A stretch of DNA of 64,000 bases from Bacteroidales bacterium (GTDB lineage Bacteria > Bacteroidota > Bacteroidia > Bacteroidales > P3). The stretch spans positions 1-64,000 of the forward strand of contig JAFYSZ010000006.1 of NCBI GenBank assembly GCA_017559135.1. The letters are read 5' to 3'. Every line of letters begins with the position of its first letter. Within the stretch, counting starts at the first letter, position 1. Position numbers and translations under genes: made by a program. The notes under the pieces are model-generated. The model was not told the origin of the DNA, ran no database searches, and saw only the letters and a list, made by a program, of their open reading frames with translations. Positions 18,701 through 27,864 of the stretch are shown here, in pieces.

Positions 18701-21700
18701 AACTCAATATCATCTTTCTGCAATAATTGATAATATAACAATAGATACCAACGATTGTGCAAGGATTGTGGAGTTGGAATTAGAGTCTTTGGAAACAGAT
18801 AATGGAGCTAATTTGATTGTGGGACTCTTAGATCAATTCAATACAGAGGCTTCGTACGTTTTGCGTTACAAAAAATCTACCGATGACTACTATTCCGAAA
18901 TTACAGGCTTGACACGTGAGGCTTTTCCTTATACTTTGTCGAATGGAATAGAGTATCAAACAAATTATCAATTGCAAATAGGCGTTATTTGTCAGCAAGG
19001 AGATATGCCTTATTTCAATGAAGAAATTTTTTCTATCAATACACCTTGTATAACCCTGCAAACCCCTTGGCAAATGGAGTTTGATGAAAATATATTAGAG
19101 CCTCAATACTGTTGGCAACTCTATAATGGATTTCCTTCTATCTATGACACAACCTATACTGCGGATTTATCACCTAATTCTTCGTGGGCTGTTGGAAATG
19201 TAGAGCTTAACGGCATTGAAACAAGCTGTTTAAAAATAGAACTTTCACATTTAGAATCAAAAGAATGGGTTATAAGTCCTTCAATAAACATAGGAGATGG
19301 TTCGGTTACTAAACAAATTATATTTAATGCTGCTTTAAGAGCATTTAATTCAGATGCCTCAACCCAAGCGGGTGATGATGATAAATTGATCATTATGGTA
19401 TCGACCGATAACGGCGAAACTTGGAGTGTAAATAATAGAATCGTATTTAAAGATAACGATACTGACATTGAACACAATTTTTCAGATTTTATAAATCAAC
19501 CAACACCAATAAGTTATAAACTTGTAGATGAAGATAATCAACCTTTAACAGGACAAATCAAGATTGCATTTTATGCAGAAAGCACAACAGGTGGTACATA
19601 TAATGTTTTTTGTATTGATAACATTTCTGTTATAGATTGGAATGAGTGTCAATCTCCACAAAATCCAATGGTAGCACCAGCAGATATAAGACATAATTCA
19701 GCAATTGTTAATTTCACTACACTAAACAATAATGCAAATTATTTTGAATACGTATTAGTTGAAGGGGAATGCTCAAATTTTGATACACTCCCTACATTAA
19801 CAGCTTCAGAAACAAGTATTAGTTTGACCGAACTTTCAGATGCTACACTATATACTTTTGCAATAAGAAGCGTTTGCTCAGAAGATATGGTTTCTCCTTG
19901 GGCGGCTACAACATTTACTACATTAACCGAACCGATGTCAATACCTTTTGTTTCAACATTTAGCGATAGCGTTCAATGGTTTACAATTGACAATGCCATT
20001 GGAGCAAATGCTTGGAGTTTTGGCTCGGCTACTTCTGCGGATCCAAATGGTAGTTCGGCATATATTTCAAATGATGGCGGAAATACTTATGCAGCAGATT
20101 TAACTACAAGTAATACGATAGCATTTCTATGGCAGGATATAGACTTTGGTGAAACTGAAAATGCTTTTGAATTATCTTTTGATTGGAAATGCTTAGGTAA
20201 TGTAATTTCTGGACAAGTTTATGGAGGAATCTCAATTTATCTTTTAGATATTGCTCCATTGTCTGTTGCAAATCTTCCTTCTGATCCAATAATTACTCTT
20301 TCCGGTGCAGAGCAGTGGCAAAGCGAAAGATTATTCCTGGGTAATATCACAGGTAATAAACGATTGGTTATTGCAGCATACGGATACAGAACACAAAATG
20401 AATTAACAGTTCCTGCTGCTATTGATAATATAGAATTGATTACCTCTCCTTGTCCAATGGTTGAGTGGGTAACGGTGGAAAATATTTCAACTAATTCAAT
20501 AGATCTTTCTTGGACAGAAACAGGAGCAGATAATTATATCATTTCTTATAGAGATGATTTCTCTACACAAGAAATGACAATGACAACTACCGAGAGTAAT
20601 GCAACAATTCAAAATCTTTCAAGTGCAACTACTTATTATATCAAAATTAAAGGAGTGTGTGGTGGGGCAGAATCAATAGTTTCACAAGAGATTACTGTCA
20701 CAACACAGATAGAAGTTGCAACTTTACCGTATAGTTGTGATTTTGAAGGACAAGGAACTAACGGTTGGTTGATTAAAAATGGAACTTGTACAAATAAATG
20801 GTGGGTTGGAGATGTTAATTCTTCAACAAATTCTGCTTTGTTTGTAACAGGAGATAATGGAATTACATCTGCTTATGATAATATGTACTCATCTGTTGTA
20901 ATTGCAGAGAAACAAATCCAATTAGGACAGACAGACTCCATTAGAATAAGTTTTGATTTAAAGGTTGGAGGAGATGATTATAGCGATTATTTGAAAGTGT
21001 TCTTTGTTCCTGTGTCTACTAACTTTGAACCTGCGACGTATATAAATAACTTTGCATCTTCTAATTATTCGCAAGGAGTTATTATGAGTAATTCTGAATC
21101 TCCGGATATTCATACACTAAGTATGATTTCTCAAACACAGAATATGAGTGTTACAATACCAAATGAGTTGAATGAAGTAAGAAAACTTGTCTTTGTTTGG
21201 GTGAATAGATATTCAATTGCAGACAATCAAGGAGCGGTAATAGACAATGTATTGGTGGAAGGAGTAGGAGATATTATTACTTGTGTGCACCCTGTTGCTA
21301 ATTCTGTAACTGCTACAAATGTTTTGCAAACTACTGCCGAAATTTCTTGGCAAGACAACGATGAATCTCACAACGCTTGGAATGTTTACTACAAATCCGA
21401 ATATGAAACAGAATATAATGTTGTAACAGTGGCAAATCAAACCTCTGTAACCTTGACAGAACTTAGTATTTATACAAAATATAATGTTTTTGTAAAGACA
21501 AATTGCGGTGAAGACCTCTCTCGCTCAACTGATACAATTCAATTCCATACATTATGCGAACCAGTAACAGAATTTCCGTACTTTACAGGGTTTGAAAACT
21601 CCGACTTGGATTGTTGGATTGCAGAAGGAAACAGAGATTACGTTTGGAGATTAGAAAATAATGATGACTCGGATTATTCAACTCCTAATCCGTACGAAGG

Positions 21701-22319
21701 AAATCAATACGTATATTTTAAAGCGAATGAAGAATCTTACTCTACTTTTATCTCCCCAATTTTAAATATTGACTCAATGGCAAATCCTTATGTTAAATTC
21801 TCTTATTACACTAATTATGCTCAAAATTATGAGAATATTTTAGAAGTATTGTACAGAGAAAATCAAAGCAGTGAGTGGATACTATTAAGATCTTGTCAAA
21901 ATACCGGATCTGTTTGGAAAGTTGATTCGTTATCACTACCAAATCAAACATCAAGTTATCAAATTGCATTTAAAGCAGGAAATTATTATTCCTCAGGTGT
22001 GAGTCTTGATGCAATAAGTGTGTATGATGCAGAGGTAATTGACCAAGGTAGTTTAACAGATGTTGGAAACGCTAATCAATTACAAACAACGCTTTATCCA
22101 AACCCTGCAAACAATCAAGCGACTCTAAGAGTTGAAAACCTAAACTCTTCCGCAAAAGTCATAATAAGCGACACACAAGGAAGAATCCTTAGAGAAGAAA
22201 AGATGAACAGAGGTGAAAAAGAATTGCAACTAAATCTCAAAGGATTAAAAAGCGGAGTCTATTATATAAAACTAAAAACCGATAAGGCAGTAAGTACACA
22301 AAAATTGATAGTTGAATAA
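15738..22319 (+). CDS. Giant modular T9SS-secreted adhesin-like protein
   Basis: 2193 residues with a signal peptide (MKRLFFILSLLFAMQISAQ). Fibronectin III-like domains (first near 195-285) alternate with jelly-roll domains of the cleaved-adhesin/choice-of-anchor J type (YISNNGG, FNDWIISPAF, PPAAIDNLKV and similar lines recur six to seven times). It ends in a type A T9SS sorting domain: LYPNPANNQATLRVENLN, then KVIISDTQGRIL, GVYYIKLKTDKAVSTQKLIV. The domain directs secretion through the outer membrane and surface anchoring or release. No protease triad is visible, so binding or matrix functions are likelier. A well-formed promoter and terminator make it a single-gene unit. The giant gene at 57735 has the same architecture. 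Confidence 0.9.
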   Translation: MKRLFFILSLLFAMQISAQTEIIIGDIASNQTSSNLPISTDYKYSYSQSIYKQSELVAGEISSISYYHVGENYSAGTISIYFKETSDSTLSGFSPADGFTQVFTGALNLTNGWVTFVFPEIFEYSGQNNLIIAVIKSHSEYSWGHNFMTISANSSSIYRKSDYASYTLSTTSGSGGIENKKPIVKFGIFPSEDYCYPPIDIFPNTITPNQATISWNIEDESSSVFGLAYKTDADEDWTIASDVIQDTFYTLTNLIPYTKYHFRLWTICPASNSFERSGYFMTTPNESCYISLSYDENFDDDEDLWQWRYTNYGENRWYVGPAVNNTRDEDGYLTQGNALYISNNGGLNNTYNNTVASTSYFSTLIHIQDSTYYGIEFDYKMIGESYLDRLTVFLLPLYAELTTNISGATTLGTLQNTSNTWRKFEQPFPENISEGDYQLVFCWENDNNAGQNPPAAIDNLKVHASLCARVTDFTDTIADVDGNASMSVNINDTINQTVSYIVEYRLSGESIWDTIQDPNPVEIPYLPYSSIIEYRVIASCGSGGNSMPSDIVKVVTPCGLTHQYPYKEYFETDMFNSYYDISQYCWKTINEGDSWIKWGYYNSNGINGSGTLSYQSSSYSNNVEFNDWIISPAFALDGNQRLNFQYKIPQGYNTNTLTPKIDVYIYNTDVVDYSSADDTIFFEYLTTINDTNVRVEQWKMAEILLGDYVGNFRFALVVKEANPTFLVDNFVVSNIPDCFEVYGLEVEAYSGTSVSITYETANVSGTGVAIAYAQDIVNQNFDPESADWQIISGDEELPYILEGLEPGQTYIFAASQTCGGEWSDTVKATLPMPYSTPFSFDFNSSSTTPEMQFTASSAQNIWFIGNVYNSTIENPDSTQGGALYITNDNGASASYTPGHYNARAYLNVNFAGASEYQLSFDWMCEGAGTIDYLKVYLIPFGDTLSENFAITGRLNQSIQWQREEIILPAHLYAGGYQLVFEFNIGGYSTQYHLSAIIDNITIDTNDCARIVELELESLETDNGANLIVGLLDQFNTEASYVLRYKKSTDDYYSEITGLTREAFPYTLSNGIEYQTNYQLQIGVICQQGDMPYFNEEIFSINTPCITLQTPWQMEFDENILEPQYCWQLYNGFPSIYDTTYTADLSPNSSWAVGNVELNGIETSCLKIELSHLESKEWVISPSINIGDGSVTKQIIFNAALRAFNSDASTQAGDDDKLIIMVSTDNGETWSVNNRIVFKDNDTDIEHNFSDFINQPTPISYKLVDEDNQPLTGQIKIAFYAESTTGGTYNVFCIDNISVIDWNECQSPQNPMVAPADIRHNSAIVNFTTLNNNANYFEYVLVEGECSNFDTLPTLTASETSISLTELSDATLYTFAIRSVCSEDMVSPWAATTFTTLTEPMSIPFVSTFSDSVQWFTIDNAIGANAWSFGSATSADPNGSSAYISNDGGNTYAADLTTSNTIAFLWQDIDFGETENAFELSFDWKCLGNVISGQVYGGISIYLLDIAPLSVANLPSDPIITLSGAEQWQSERLFLGNITGNKRLVIAAYGYRTQNELTVPAAIDNIELITSPCPMVEWVTVENISTNSIDLSWTETGADNYIISYRDDFSTQEMTMTTTESNATIQNLSSATTYYIKIKGVCGGAESIVSQEITVTTQIEVATLPYSCDFEGQGTNGWLIKNGTCTNKWWVGDVNSSTNSALFVTGDNGITSAYDNMYSSVVIAEKQIQLGQTDSIRISFDLKVGGDDYSDYLKVFFVPVSTNFEPATYINNFASSNYSQGVIMSNSESPDIHTLSMISQTQNMSVTIPNELNEVRKLVFVWVNRYSIADNQGAVIDNVLVEGVGDIITCVHPVANSVTATNVLQTTAEISWQDNDESHNAWNVYYKSEYETEYNVVTVANQTSVTLTELSIYTKYNVFVKTNCGEDLSRSTDTIQFHTLCEPVTEFPYFTGFENSDLDCWIAEGNRDYVWRLENNDDSDYSTPNPYEGNQYVYFKANEESYSTFISPILNIDSMANPYVKFSYYTNYAQNYENILEVLYRENQSSEWILLRSCQNTGSVWKVDSLSLPNQTSSYQIAFKAGNYYSSGVSLDAISVYDAEVIDQGSLTDVGNANQLQTTLYPNPANNQATLRVENLNSSAKVIISDTQGRILREEKMNRGEKELQLNLKGLKSGVYYIKLKTDKAVSTQKLIVE

Positions 22320-22340
22320 CATTTAACAATCAAATAACAC

Positions 22341-22378
22341 AAAAGAGCGACTTAAATCAAAGAGTCGCTCTTTTTTTT
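22341..22378 (+). terminator. Intrinsic terminator of the giant T9SS gene
   Basis: A 12-bp stem (22341-22352 with 22363-22374; core AGAGCGACT/AGTCGCTCT), a 10-base loop containing CAAAG, and a T-run to 22378. Almost identical to the one after the upstream pseudogene. Confidence 0.92.
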
Positions 22379-22415
22379 CGCAAGAATTTTGTCCGAATCT
22401 TTTAATAAAAAAAGT

Positions 22416-22446
22416 TTTGTGCTTAGATAATTATTATATACCTTTG
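22416..22446 (+). promoter_or_regulatory. Bacteroidota-type promoter for the LRR protein gene
   Basis: TTTG (22416-22419), 19 bases, then TACCTTTG (22439-22446), matching TTTG-N19-TAnnTTTG; the gene starts 54 bases further on. Confidence 0.78.
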
Positions 22447-22500
22447 CAAGTGAGAATTTTACAATAGAAATAATTTAATTAACAATTAAAAATTAACAAA

Positions 22501-23367
22501 ATGAAAAGGACATTATCATTTCTTTGTACCCTATTATGTGCAAATATGCTTTTTGCACAAACAAGTTTTTGGGTTGATTCGTTACAATACGAAATATATC
22601 CTGAATTATTGCCTGGATTGGCACATCTCACTTGTGCTGATAATTCAATTACAACCGCAGATATTCCTGAAACTGTTAATTATAACGGAACGAATTATAG
22701 AGTTTGGCTTATAGCATATGGAGCATTTGCAAATTGTGATAGATTAACTTCTGTTACTGTGCCTAATAGTGTTGAAGAGTTTGGTAATAATGTTTTTGCA
22801 AATTGTTCTGCTTTAACCTCTGTTACTATTGGTAATGGTATTTTTTCTATTGGTGAGAATTTATTTGCTGATTGTATTATGTTACAAACAGTTACTTTGG
22901 GTTCCAATGTTAATTATATTGGCAGTGGCGCATTTGGTAATTCTGAATTGTTGAAAAACGTTACTTGTTTATCAACAACTCCTCCTGTAATAAGCGATGA
23001 CACTGCATTCCCTAACCCTAACGATGCAACATTAACCGTTCCTTGCGGTAGTTTGGTGGCTTATAGTTCTGCTAACTCCTTATGGAGCACTTTATTTGCC
23101 GATAGAATTGAGGAAGATTGCGCAACAGATAGTGGTTTAGAAGAAACAGAAGTTGAAAACCTTTCTTTCTTTCCTAATCCTACAAAAAGCAAAATTACTT
23201 TCAGTCAAACAATAGAGAATATAGAAGTAATAGATTTAACAGGAAAGACAATCCTTACCTTCTCTAATGCAAAAACAATAGATATTGACGCTTTGCCAAG
23301 TGGTGCGTATTATTTGCGATTAACAGATAATGAAAAGACCACGCTGCGAAAAGTGATTAAACAATAA
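22501..23367 (+). CDS. Leucine-rich-repeat (BspA-like) T9SS cargo protein
   Basis: 288 residues with a signal peptide (MKRTLSFLCTLLCANMLFAQ), then BspA/LRR_5-type repeats (LTSVTVPNSVEEFGNNVFAN, ALTSVTIGNGIFSIGENLFA, MLQTVTLGSNVNYIGSGAFG) up to about residue 160. A C-terminal T9SS sorting domain follows (LSFFPNPTKSKITFS, IEVIDLTGKTILTFS, GAYYLRLTDNEKTTLRKVI). BspA-like repeats are known in surface proteins that bind host or matrix proteins. It is short for the family, with only three to four repeats. It has its own promoter and a T9SS-type terminator. Confidence 0.87.
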   Translation: MKRTLSFLCTLLCANMLFAQTSFWVDSLQYEIYPELLPGLAHLTCADNSITTADIPETVNYNGTNYRVWLIAYGAFANCDRLTSVTVPNSVEEFGNNVFANCSALTSVTIGNGIFSIGENLFADCIMLQTVTLGSNVNYIGSGAFGNSELLKNVTCLSTTPPVISDDTAFPNPNDATLTVPCGSLVAYSSANSLWSTLFADRIEEDCATDSGLEETEVENLSFFPNPTKSKITFSQTIENIEVIDLTGKTILTFSNAKTIDIDALPSGAYYLRLTDNEKTTLRKVIKQ

Positions 23368-23372
23368 ACCTT

Positions 23373-23412
23373 AAAAGAGCGACTTTTTTTTCAAAGAGTC
23401 GCTATTTTTTTT
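23373..23412 (+). terminator. Intrinsic terminator after the LRR gene
   Basis: Stem 23373-23384 with 23397-23408 (AAAGAGCGACT/AGTCGCTATTT; one mismatch near the base), a loop of T residues plus CAAA, and a T-run to 23412. Same family as the terminators at 15603 and 22341. Confidence 0.85.
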
Positions 23413-23459
23413 CTTTGTTTTAGAAAAATAAATCAAAGAAATAATTTTCTAAAACAAAG
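23392..23459 (+). repeat. 21-bp-phased C-WWW-G array 2
   Basis: CAAAG at 23392 (terminator loop/arm), CTTTG at 23413, CAAAG at 23434 and CAAAG at 23455, each 21 bases apart. Bases 23434-23463 are identical over 30 positions to 48312-48341 in array 6. A -7-like box TATCTTTG (23466-23473) follows directly. Confidence 0.78.
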
Positions 23460-23493
23460 AAATATTATCTTTGCAAAAAAGAAATTTAAAATT

Positions 23494-24027
23494 ATGGTAG
23501 AAAATAGTGAAAGAATTGATAAGGTCTTGAATTTTTTGACTGAAAACAACATTGCTTTTTCGCATTATCTTCACCCTGAGGGAAAGACTATTGAGGAGGC
23601 AAAGCGTTGGTGGAAAGATGATGGTAGCATTCATTGCAAGAATCTCTTTTTTCGTAATCATAAAGGTAATAAACATTATTTGGTTTGTTTTCATTGTGAT
23701 TATGAATTAGATATTCACGACCTTGAACAAAGGCTTAAAGCAAGGCTTATTTCACAAGGATTGCCTTCTTGTGGTAAGTTATCGTTTGCTTCTGCGGAAA
23801 GAATGATGCGTTATTTGGGTTTGGAGCCGGGAAGTGTGTCTCCCTTTGGTTTGATTAACGATAGTGAACATCATGTTCATCTTTTTCTTGATGAAAAATT
23901 GCTTTCGGCAGACAAACTCTCTTTTCACCCAAATGATTGTCGTGGTACGGTGGTGATAGATAGGGGAGAGTTTGAGCGTTATCTTTCGATTGTGGGAAAT
24001 AGTTATGAGTATTTAACTTTATATTAA
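23494..24027 (+). CDS. YbaK/PrdX-type aminoacyl-tRNA deacylase
   Basis: A 177-residue protein of the YbaK/ProX superfamily, which hydrolyses tRNAs mischarged with the wrong amino acid in trans, for example Ala-tRNA(Pro). Typical parts are the Tyr/His-Pro-Glu region (FSHYLHPEGKTIEEAKRWW), CKNLFFRNHKGNKHYLVC, LSFASAERMMRYLGLEPGSV and FGLINDSEHHVHLFLDE. Size and motifs match PrdX-like proteins of Bacteroidota. It is a free-standing editing enzyme, not part of ProRS here. Substrate assignment is inference from the family. Confidence 0.88.
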   Translation: MVENSERIDKVLNFLTENNIAFSHYLHPEGKTIEEAKRWWKDDGSIHCKNLFFRNHKGNKHYLVCFHCDYELDIHDLEQRLKARLISQGLPSCGKLSFASAERMMRYLGLEPGSVSPFGLINDSEHHVHLFLDEKLLSADKLSFHPNDCRGTVVIDRGEFERYLSIVGNSYEYLTLY

Positions 24028-24036
24028 AGAGAAAAT

Positions 24037-24072
24037 AAAAAAGGCTACAACATTTAAGTTGCAGCCTTTTTT
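24037..24072. terminator. Bidirectional terminator between prdX-like gene and rny
   Basis: Inverted repeat GGCTACAAC (24043-24051) and GTTGCAGCC (24058-24066) with one A-C mismatch, flanked by an A-run on the left and a T-run on the right. It can serve both convergent genes. Confidence 0.85.
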
Positions 24073-24090
24073 GTTTGTTATTTGTTTTGT

Positions 24091-25632
24091 TTATTTTGCG
24101 TAATTTACTGAGCGTGTTTCTCTGATTACTGTTACTTTTATCATTCCTGGGAATACCATTTCGCTTTGGATTCTCTTTGATAAATCCATTGAGATTTGGT
24201 TTGCTTCTTGGTCTGATACTTTTTCTGCTGAGACAATTACTCTTAACTCTCTTCCGGCTTGTATTGCGTATGTCTTAACTACGCCATTGTAGCTCATAGC
24301 CATTTCTTCTAATTTGTTCAAACGGTTAATGTAGGCTTCAACTACTTCTCTTCTTGCACCAGGTCTTGCTCCTGAGATAGCATCACATACTTGTACGATT
24401 GGGGCGTAAAGACTTTCCATTTCTATTTCGTCATGGTGTGCTCCGATTGCGTTGCAGATTTCAGGTTTTTCTTTAAATTTCTCTGCCAACTTCATACCGT
24501 GAATTGCGTGTGGAAGTTCTGGTTCGTTATCTGGCACTTTTCCTATGTCATGAAGGAGACCTGCACGTTTTGCAATCTTAGGATTTAGTCCTAATTCGCT
24601 TGCCATTGTTGCACAAAGATTGGCTACTTCGCGTGAGTGTTGCAATAAGTTTTGTCCGTAAGAAGAACGGTATTTCATCTTACCAACAATTCTTATCAAT
24701 TCTGGGTGAAGATTCATTATTCCAAGGTCGATACAAGTGCGTTTACCTGTTTCTATTACTTCTTGTTCGATTTGTTTCTTTGTTTTTGCTACTACTTCTT
24801 CTATTCTTGCAGGGTGAATACGTCCGTCAGTAACTAATTTGTGTAATGAAAGTCTTGCGATTTCTCTTCTCACAGGATCGAAGCAAGAAAGTAAGATTGC
24901 GTCTGGTGAGTCGTCAATTATGACTTCTACTCCTGTAAGATTTTCAAGTGTACGAATGTTTCGACCTTCTCTTCCTATGATTCTTCCTTTTACTTCTTCG
25001 CTTTCAAGGTTGAAAACCGACACTGTGTTTTCTATTGCGTTTTCTGTGGCAGTACGTTGAATAGATTCTATAACGATTTTCTTTGCTTGTTGATTTGCAG
25101 TTAGCTTTGCTTCTTCAACAATGTCCATTATTTTACTCATAGCTTCATCTCTTGCCTCTTCGGTAAGTGTTTCTACTAATTGAGCCTTTGCTTCTTCTGC
25201 TGACAAACCTGCAATTTGTTCAAGTTTTGTAACGCTTTCTTTGTAGGTTTTTTCAACTTCTTGTTGTCTTTGTTGAAGTTTTTCTACTTGTTTGTTGAGA
25301 TTTTCTTTTGCTTGTAGAAATTCGTTACTCTTCTTTTGAAGTTCTTCTACTTTTTGATTAAGTGTTTGTTCTTTTTGTTTGATTTTGTTTTCGGCTTGCA
25401 TTACTTTGTTATTTCTTTCTTGAACTTGTTTTTCATGCTCGCCTTTTAGTTGCAAGAACTTTTCTTTTGCTTGCAACATTTTTTCTTTTTTAATGATTTC
25501 GGCCTTTTCTTCTGCTTCTTTAAGCAAAGCACGGCCTTCTTCTTCTAATTTTTTCTTTAAGCTTGTGTGAGATAGAAGTATTCCAACTCCCAATCCAACT
25601 ACTAAACTGATAATGATATATACAATTTCCAT
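24091..25632 (-). CDS. rny: Ribonuclease Y
   Basis: 513 residues. An N-terminal membrane anchor ([19 protein letters not shown]) is followed by a long coiled coil (about 25-190), a KH domain ([15 protein letters not shown]) and an HD phosphohydrolase domain ([22 protein letters not shown]). RNase Y is a membrane-bound endoribonuclease that starts mRNA decay; all expected domains and the HD metal ligands are present. It is the last gene on the minus strand after zapA and the candidate 6S RNA. Confidence 0.97.
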   Translation of the reverse strand: MEIVYIIISLVVGLGVGILLSHTSLKKKLEEEGRALLKEAEEKAEIIKKEKMLQAKEKFLQLKGEHEKQVQERNNKVMQAENKIKQKEQTLNQKVEELQKKSNEFLQAKENLNKQVEKLQQRQQEVEKTYKESVTKLEQIAGLSAEEAKAQLVETLTEEARDEAMSKIMDIVEEAKLTANQQAKKIVIESIQRTATENAIENTVSVFNLESEEVKGRIIGREGRNIRTLENLTGVEVIIDDSPDAILLSCFDPVRREIARLSLHKLVTDGRIHPARIEEVVAKTKKQIEQEVIETGKRTCIDLGIMNLHPELIRIVGKMKYRSSYGQNLLQHSREVANLCATMASELGLNPKIAKRAGLLHDIGKVPDNEPELPHAIHGMKLAEKFKEKPEICNAIGAHHDEIEMESLYAPIVQVCDAISGARPGARREVVEAYINRLNKLEEMAMSYNGVVKTYAIQAGRELRVIVSAEKVSDQEANQISMDLSKRIQSEMVFPGMIKVTVIRETRSVNYAK

Positions 25633-25696
25633 AGTTATTAAAGTTTGTTATTTATTAATATAGCAACCTTTTCGGAGAGAGAAGAAATCTTTTGCG

Positions 25697-25892
25697 AAAA
25701 AAACCGCATCTTTTCTTTAAATGGAGCGTGTAAACTCCTAATTGATAAGTTTTGAGTGCCTTTTGTTATCAAACTTCCACCGTCTCTAATGAGAATCCTT
25801 GCGAATTGAGGCCTGTTTTATCCAAAATGAGCGTTCTCGTTTAATTTTTTTACTGTTGAATTTACGTACTGATTTCAAGAATCGATGCGGTA
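25697..25892 (-). ncRNA. ssrS: Candidate 6S RNA
   Basis: A 262-base gap without an ORF between zapA and rny. On the minus strand, ACCGCATC (25891-25884) can pair with GATGCGGT (25710-25703), which is followed by seven T residues, giving a closing stem plus terminator and an RNA of about 195 nt. Inside it, TTCTTGAAAT pairs with ATTTAAAGAA (one mismatch), and further pairings are possible (TTGATAA/TTATCAA, GAGAA/TTCTC). Length, long hairpin with interruptions and location next to zapA fit 6S RNA, which binds RNA polymerase holoenzyme. It begins right after the zapA stop, so it may be processed from that transcript. Confidence 0.6.
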
Positions 25893-25894
25893 TA

Positions 25895-26191
25895 TCATTT
25901 GTTTAATATATCTGTAAGATATTTGTCTAATTCGGTTAATCTATTTTCTATTTTCTTATCTTGGGACTCGCTCATATTTTGTTGAATCCTTATATAAGAA
26001 GTCATATATTGTAAAAGCACCATTGCAAGTAGGTCTTGATTATCTTTGTATGAATACATACTTGCATATTTTTTTAGTGTTTCATTAACTATTTCAGAGG
26101 CTTTGTTAAAAATCTCCTTATCATTCTCCTTGATATTAACTTTATATTTTCTATTTGCAATATCTATTTCAATTCTAACGTCCTCTTCCAT
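25895..26191 (-). CDS. zapA: Cell division protein ZapA
   Basis: 98 residues: an N-terminal beta region (VRIEIDIANRKYKVNIKEND) and a long C-terminal helix (LLAMVLLQYMTSYIRIQQN), the layout of ZapA, which bundles FtsZ filaments at the division site. It lies three bases after a small coiled-coil gene, with the candidate 6S RNA downstream. Confidence 0.87.
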   Translation of the reverse strand: MEEDVRIEIDIANRKYKVNIKENDKEIFNKASEIVNETLKKYASMYSYKDNQDLLAMVLLQYMTSYIRIQQNMSESQDKKIENRLTELDKYLTDILNK

Positions 26192-26194
26192 AAT

Positions 26195-26479
26195 TTAGTT
26201 ATTATGATTTTCTGCTGAAATTAGTAAAGCCAAACTTTTTTCTACCTTACGCAACAATTCGTCTATTTTTGCTTTTAATTCTTCAGTCTCTTCTCGTTGC
26301 TTTGTTCTTTCCTTTGTGTCTAAATTTTCTATTTTTTTTATTAAACTTTGCTTTTCTTCTAACAACGCAATATTATTCTGTTTTAGTTTAAGGTTTTCGC
26401 TTTCTAATTTTTGAATTTTATCAACTAAAACGAAAACTTTGTTTTCAATTTCATCAATTATTGTTTGTAGTTTCTCCAT
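26195..26479 (-). CDS. Small coiled-coil protein upstream of zapA
   Basis: 94 residues, almost entirely coiled coil (LQTIIDEIENKVFVLVDKIQ; LESENLKLKQNNIALLEEKQ; ELKAKIDELLRKVEKSLALL). Coiled-coil partners are commonly encoded beside zapA and can bridge ZapA to other division factors (ZauP or ZapB-like). The direct match to either is not proven here. It is in an operon with zapA, three bases apart. Confidence 0.7.
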   Translation of the reverse strand: MEKLQTIIDEIENKVFVLVDKIQKLESENLKLKQNNIALLEEKQSLIKKIENLDTKERTKQREETEELKAKIDELLRKVEKSLALLISAENHNN

Positions 26480-26532
26480 GTTGTTAGAAGATTATCGAGT
26501 GCAAATATAACTTTTATTTTTTAATTAACGCA

Positions 26533-27741
26533 TTATTCAATAGGTAAATTATGTCCCATGCGTTCTTTTTTTGTTTTTAGGTAGCGTGCGTTATGCTTTG
26601 TAGGCTCTATCACAATCGGAACAGTCTCAACAATTTGTATTCCGTAGCCTTCCAAACCACTTCTCTTTTTAGGATTGTTTGAAATCAAGCGAATTTTTGT
26701 CGCACCCATATCTCTGATGATTTGAGCACCAATTCCGTAATCTCTTTCATCTGCTCTAAATCCTAAGGCAAGGTTTGCATCAACGGTATCCATACCTTGC
26801 TCTTGTAAATGATAAGCCTTTAACTTATTAACAAGACCAATACCTCTGCCTTCTTGACTCATATAAACCACCATACCCTTTCCTTCCTTGTCAATCATTT
26901 CCATAGCAGAGTGAAGTTGAGCACCGCAGTCGCATTTACAAGATCCAAAAATATCTCCCGTAGCACAAGAAGAATGAACTCTACATAAAATTGGTTCATC
27001 TTTTTCCCACTCACCTTTTTTCAAAACCATGTGAGTTGTTTCCTTATCCTTTTCGGTGTAAGCGATTAGTTTGAAATCACCCCACTGAGTTGGAAGCGAC
27101 ACTTCTTGCTCTCTATTGATAAGAGTTTCGTGTTTAACTCTATACGCTATTAAATCCTTAATAGTTATTATCTTTATACCAAACTCTTCTGCCTTTTTAA
27201 GAAGTTCAGGCATTCTTGCCATTGTGCCGTCCTCATTCATAATCTCTATAAGAGCAGCAGCAGGTTGCAAACCAGCCAAACGAGCAAGATCAATCGAAGC
27301 CTCAGTGTGTCCAGCTCTTTTTAGCACACCATTATCCTGTGCATAAAGAGGGTTAATGTGTCCCGGACGTCCAAAAGTTGCAGCAGTAGAATTAGGATCC
27401 GCCAAAGCCTTGATAGTTTCCGCTCTATCGTGAGTAGAAACCCCTGTTGAGCAACCCTCTAACTTATCAACTGTAACAGTAAAAGGCGTTCCAAGAATAG
27501 AAGTGTTGTTATTAACTTGTCTATCCAACTCTAATTCTTTGCAACGTTGCATAGTAATTGGAGCACACAAAACACCACGACCTTCTTTTAACATAAAATT
27601 AACCTTTTCAGGTGTTATTTTTTCAGCAGCAATGATGAAATCACCTTCATTCTCTCTGTCCTCATCATCAACCACTATAACAAATTTGCCTTCTTTAAAA
27701 TCAGCAATTGCTTCCTCTATTGTATTTAGTTTTATGTCCAT
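26533..27741 (-). CDS. ribBA: Bifunctional RibBA (DHBP synthase / GTP cyclohydrolase II)
   Basis: 402 residues. The N-terminal half is 3,4-dihydroxy-2-butanone-4-phosphate synthase ([43 protein letters not shown]). The C-terminal half is GTP cyclohydrolase II with Zn cysteines ([14 protein letters not shown]) and the GTP/catalytic region ([18 protein letters not shown]). Together they make both precursors of riboflavin. A -7-like box TATATTTG is present on the minus strand (27782 to 27775). No FMN riboswitch is visible in the short leader. Confidence 0.97.
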   Translation of the reverse strand: MDIKLNTIEEAIADFKEGKFVIVVDDEDRENEGDFIIAAEKITPEKVNFMLKEGRGVLCAPITMQRCKELELDRQVNNNTSILGTPFTVTVDKLEGCSTGVSTHDRAETIKALADPNSTAATFGRPGHINPLYAQDNGVLKRAGHTEASIDLARLAGLQPAAALIEIMNEDGTMARMPELLKKAEEFGIKIITIKDLIAYRVKHETLINREQEVSLPTQWGDFKLIAYTEKDKETTHMVLKKGEWEKDEPILCRVHSSCATGDIFGSCKCDCGAQLHSAMEMIDKEGKGMVVYMSQEGRGIGLVNKLKAYHLQEQGMDTVDANLALGFRADERDYGIGAQIIRDMGATKIRLISNNPKKRSGLEGYGIQIVETVPIVIEPTKHNARYLKTKKERMGHNLPIE

Positions 27742-27864
27742 TTAGTTTTTCTATTTTAAAGTTGTTTTAGTTTGCAAATATACGTAATTTTATTTAAAAT
27801 CTACAATAAAGTGTATTCTTCTTCTAAGTTTTTGTATCTTTGCACCGAAAAAGGTAGAAAAATA

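Noticed and set aside
27742-27864. FMN riboswitch upstream of ribBA
   Set aside because: The leader between the -7-like box and the ATG is only about 35 bases, too short, and has no conserved FMN-element stems.
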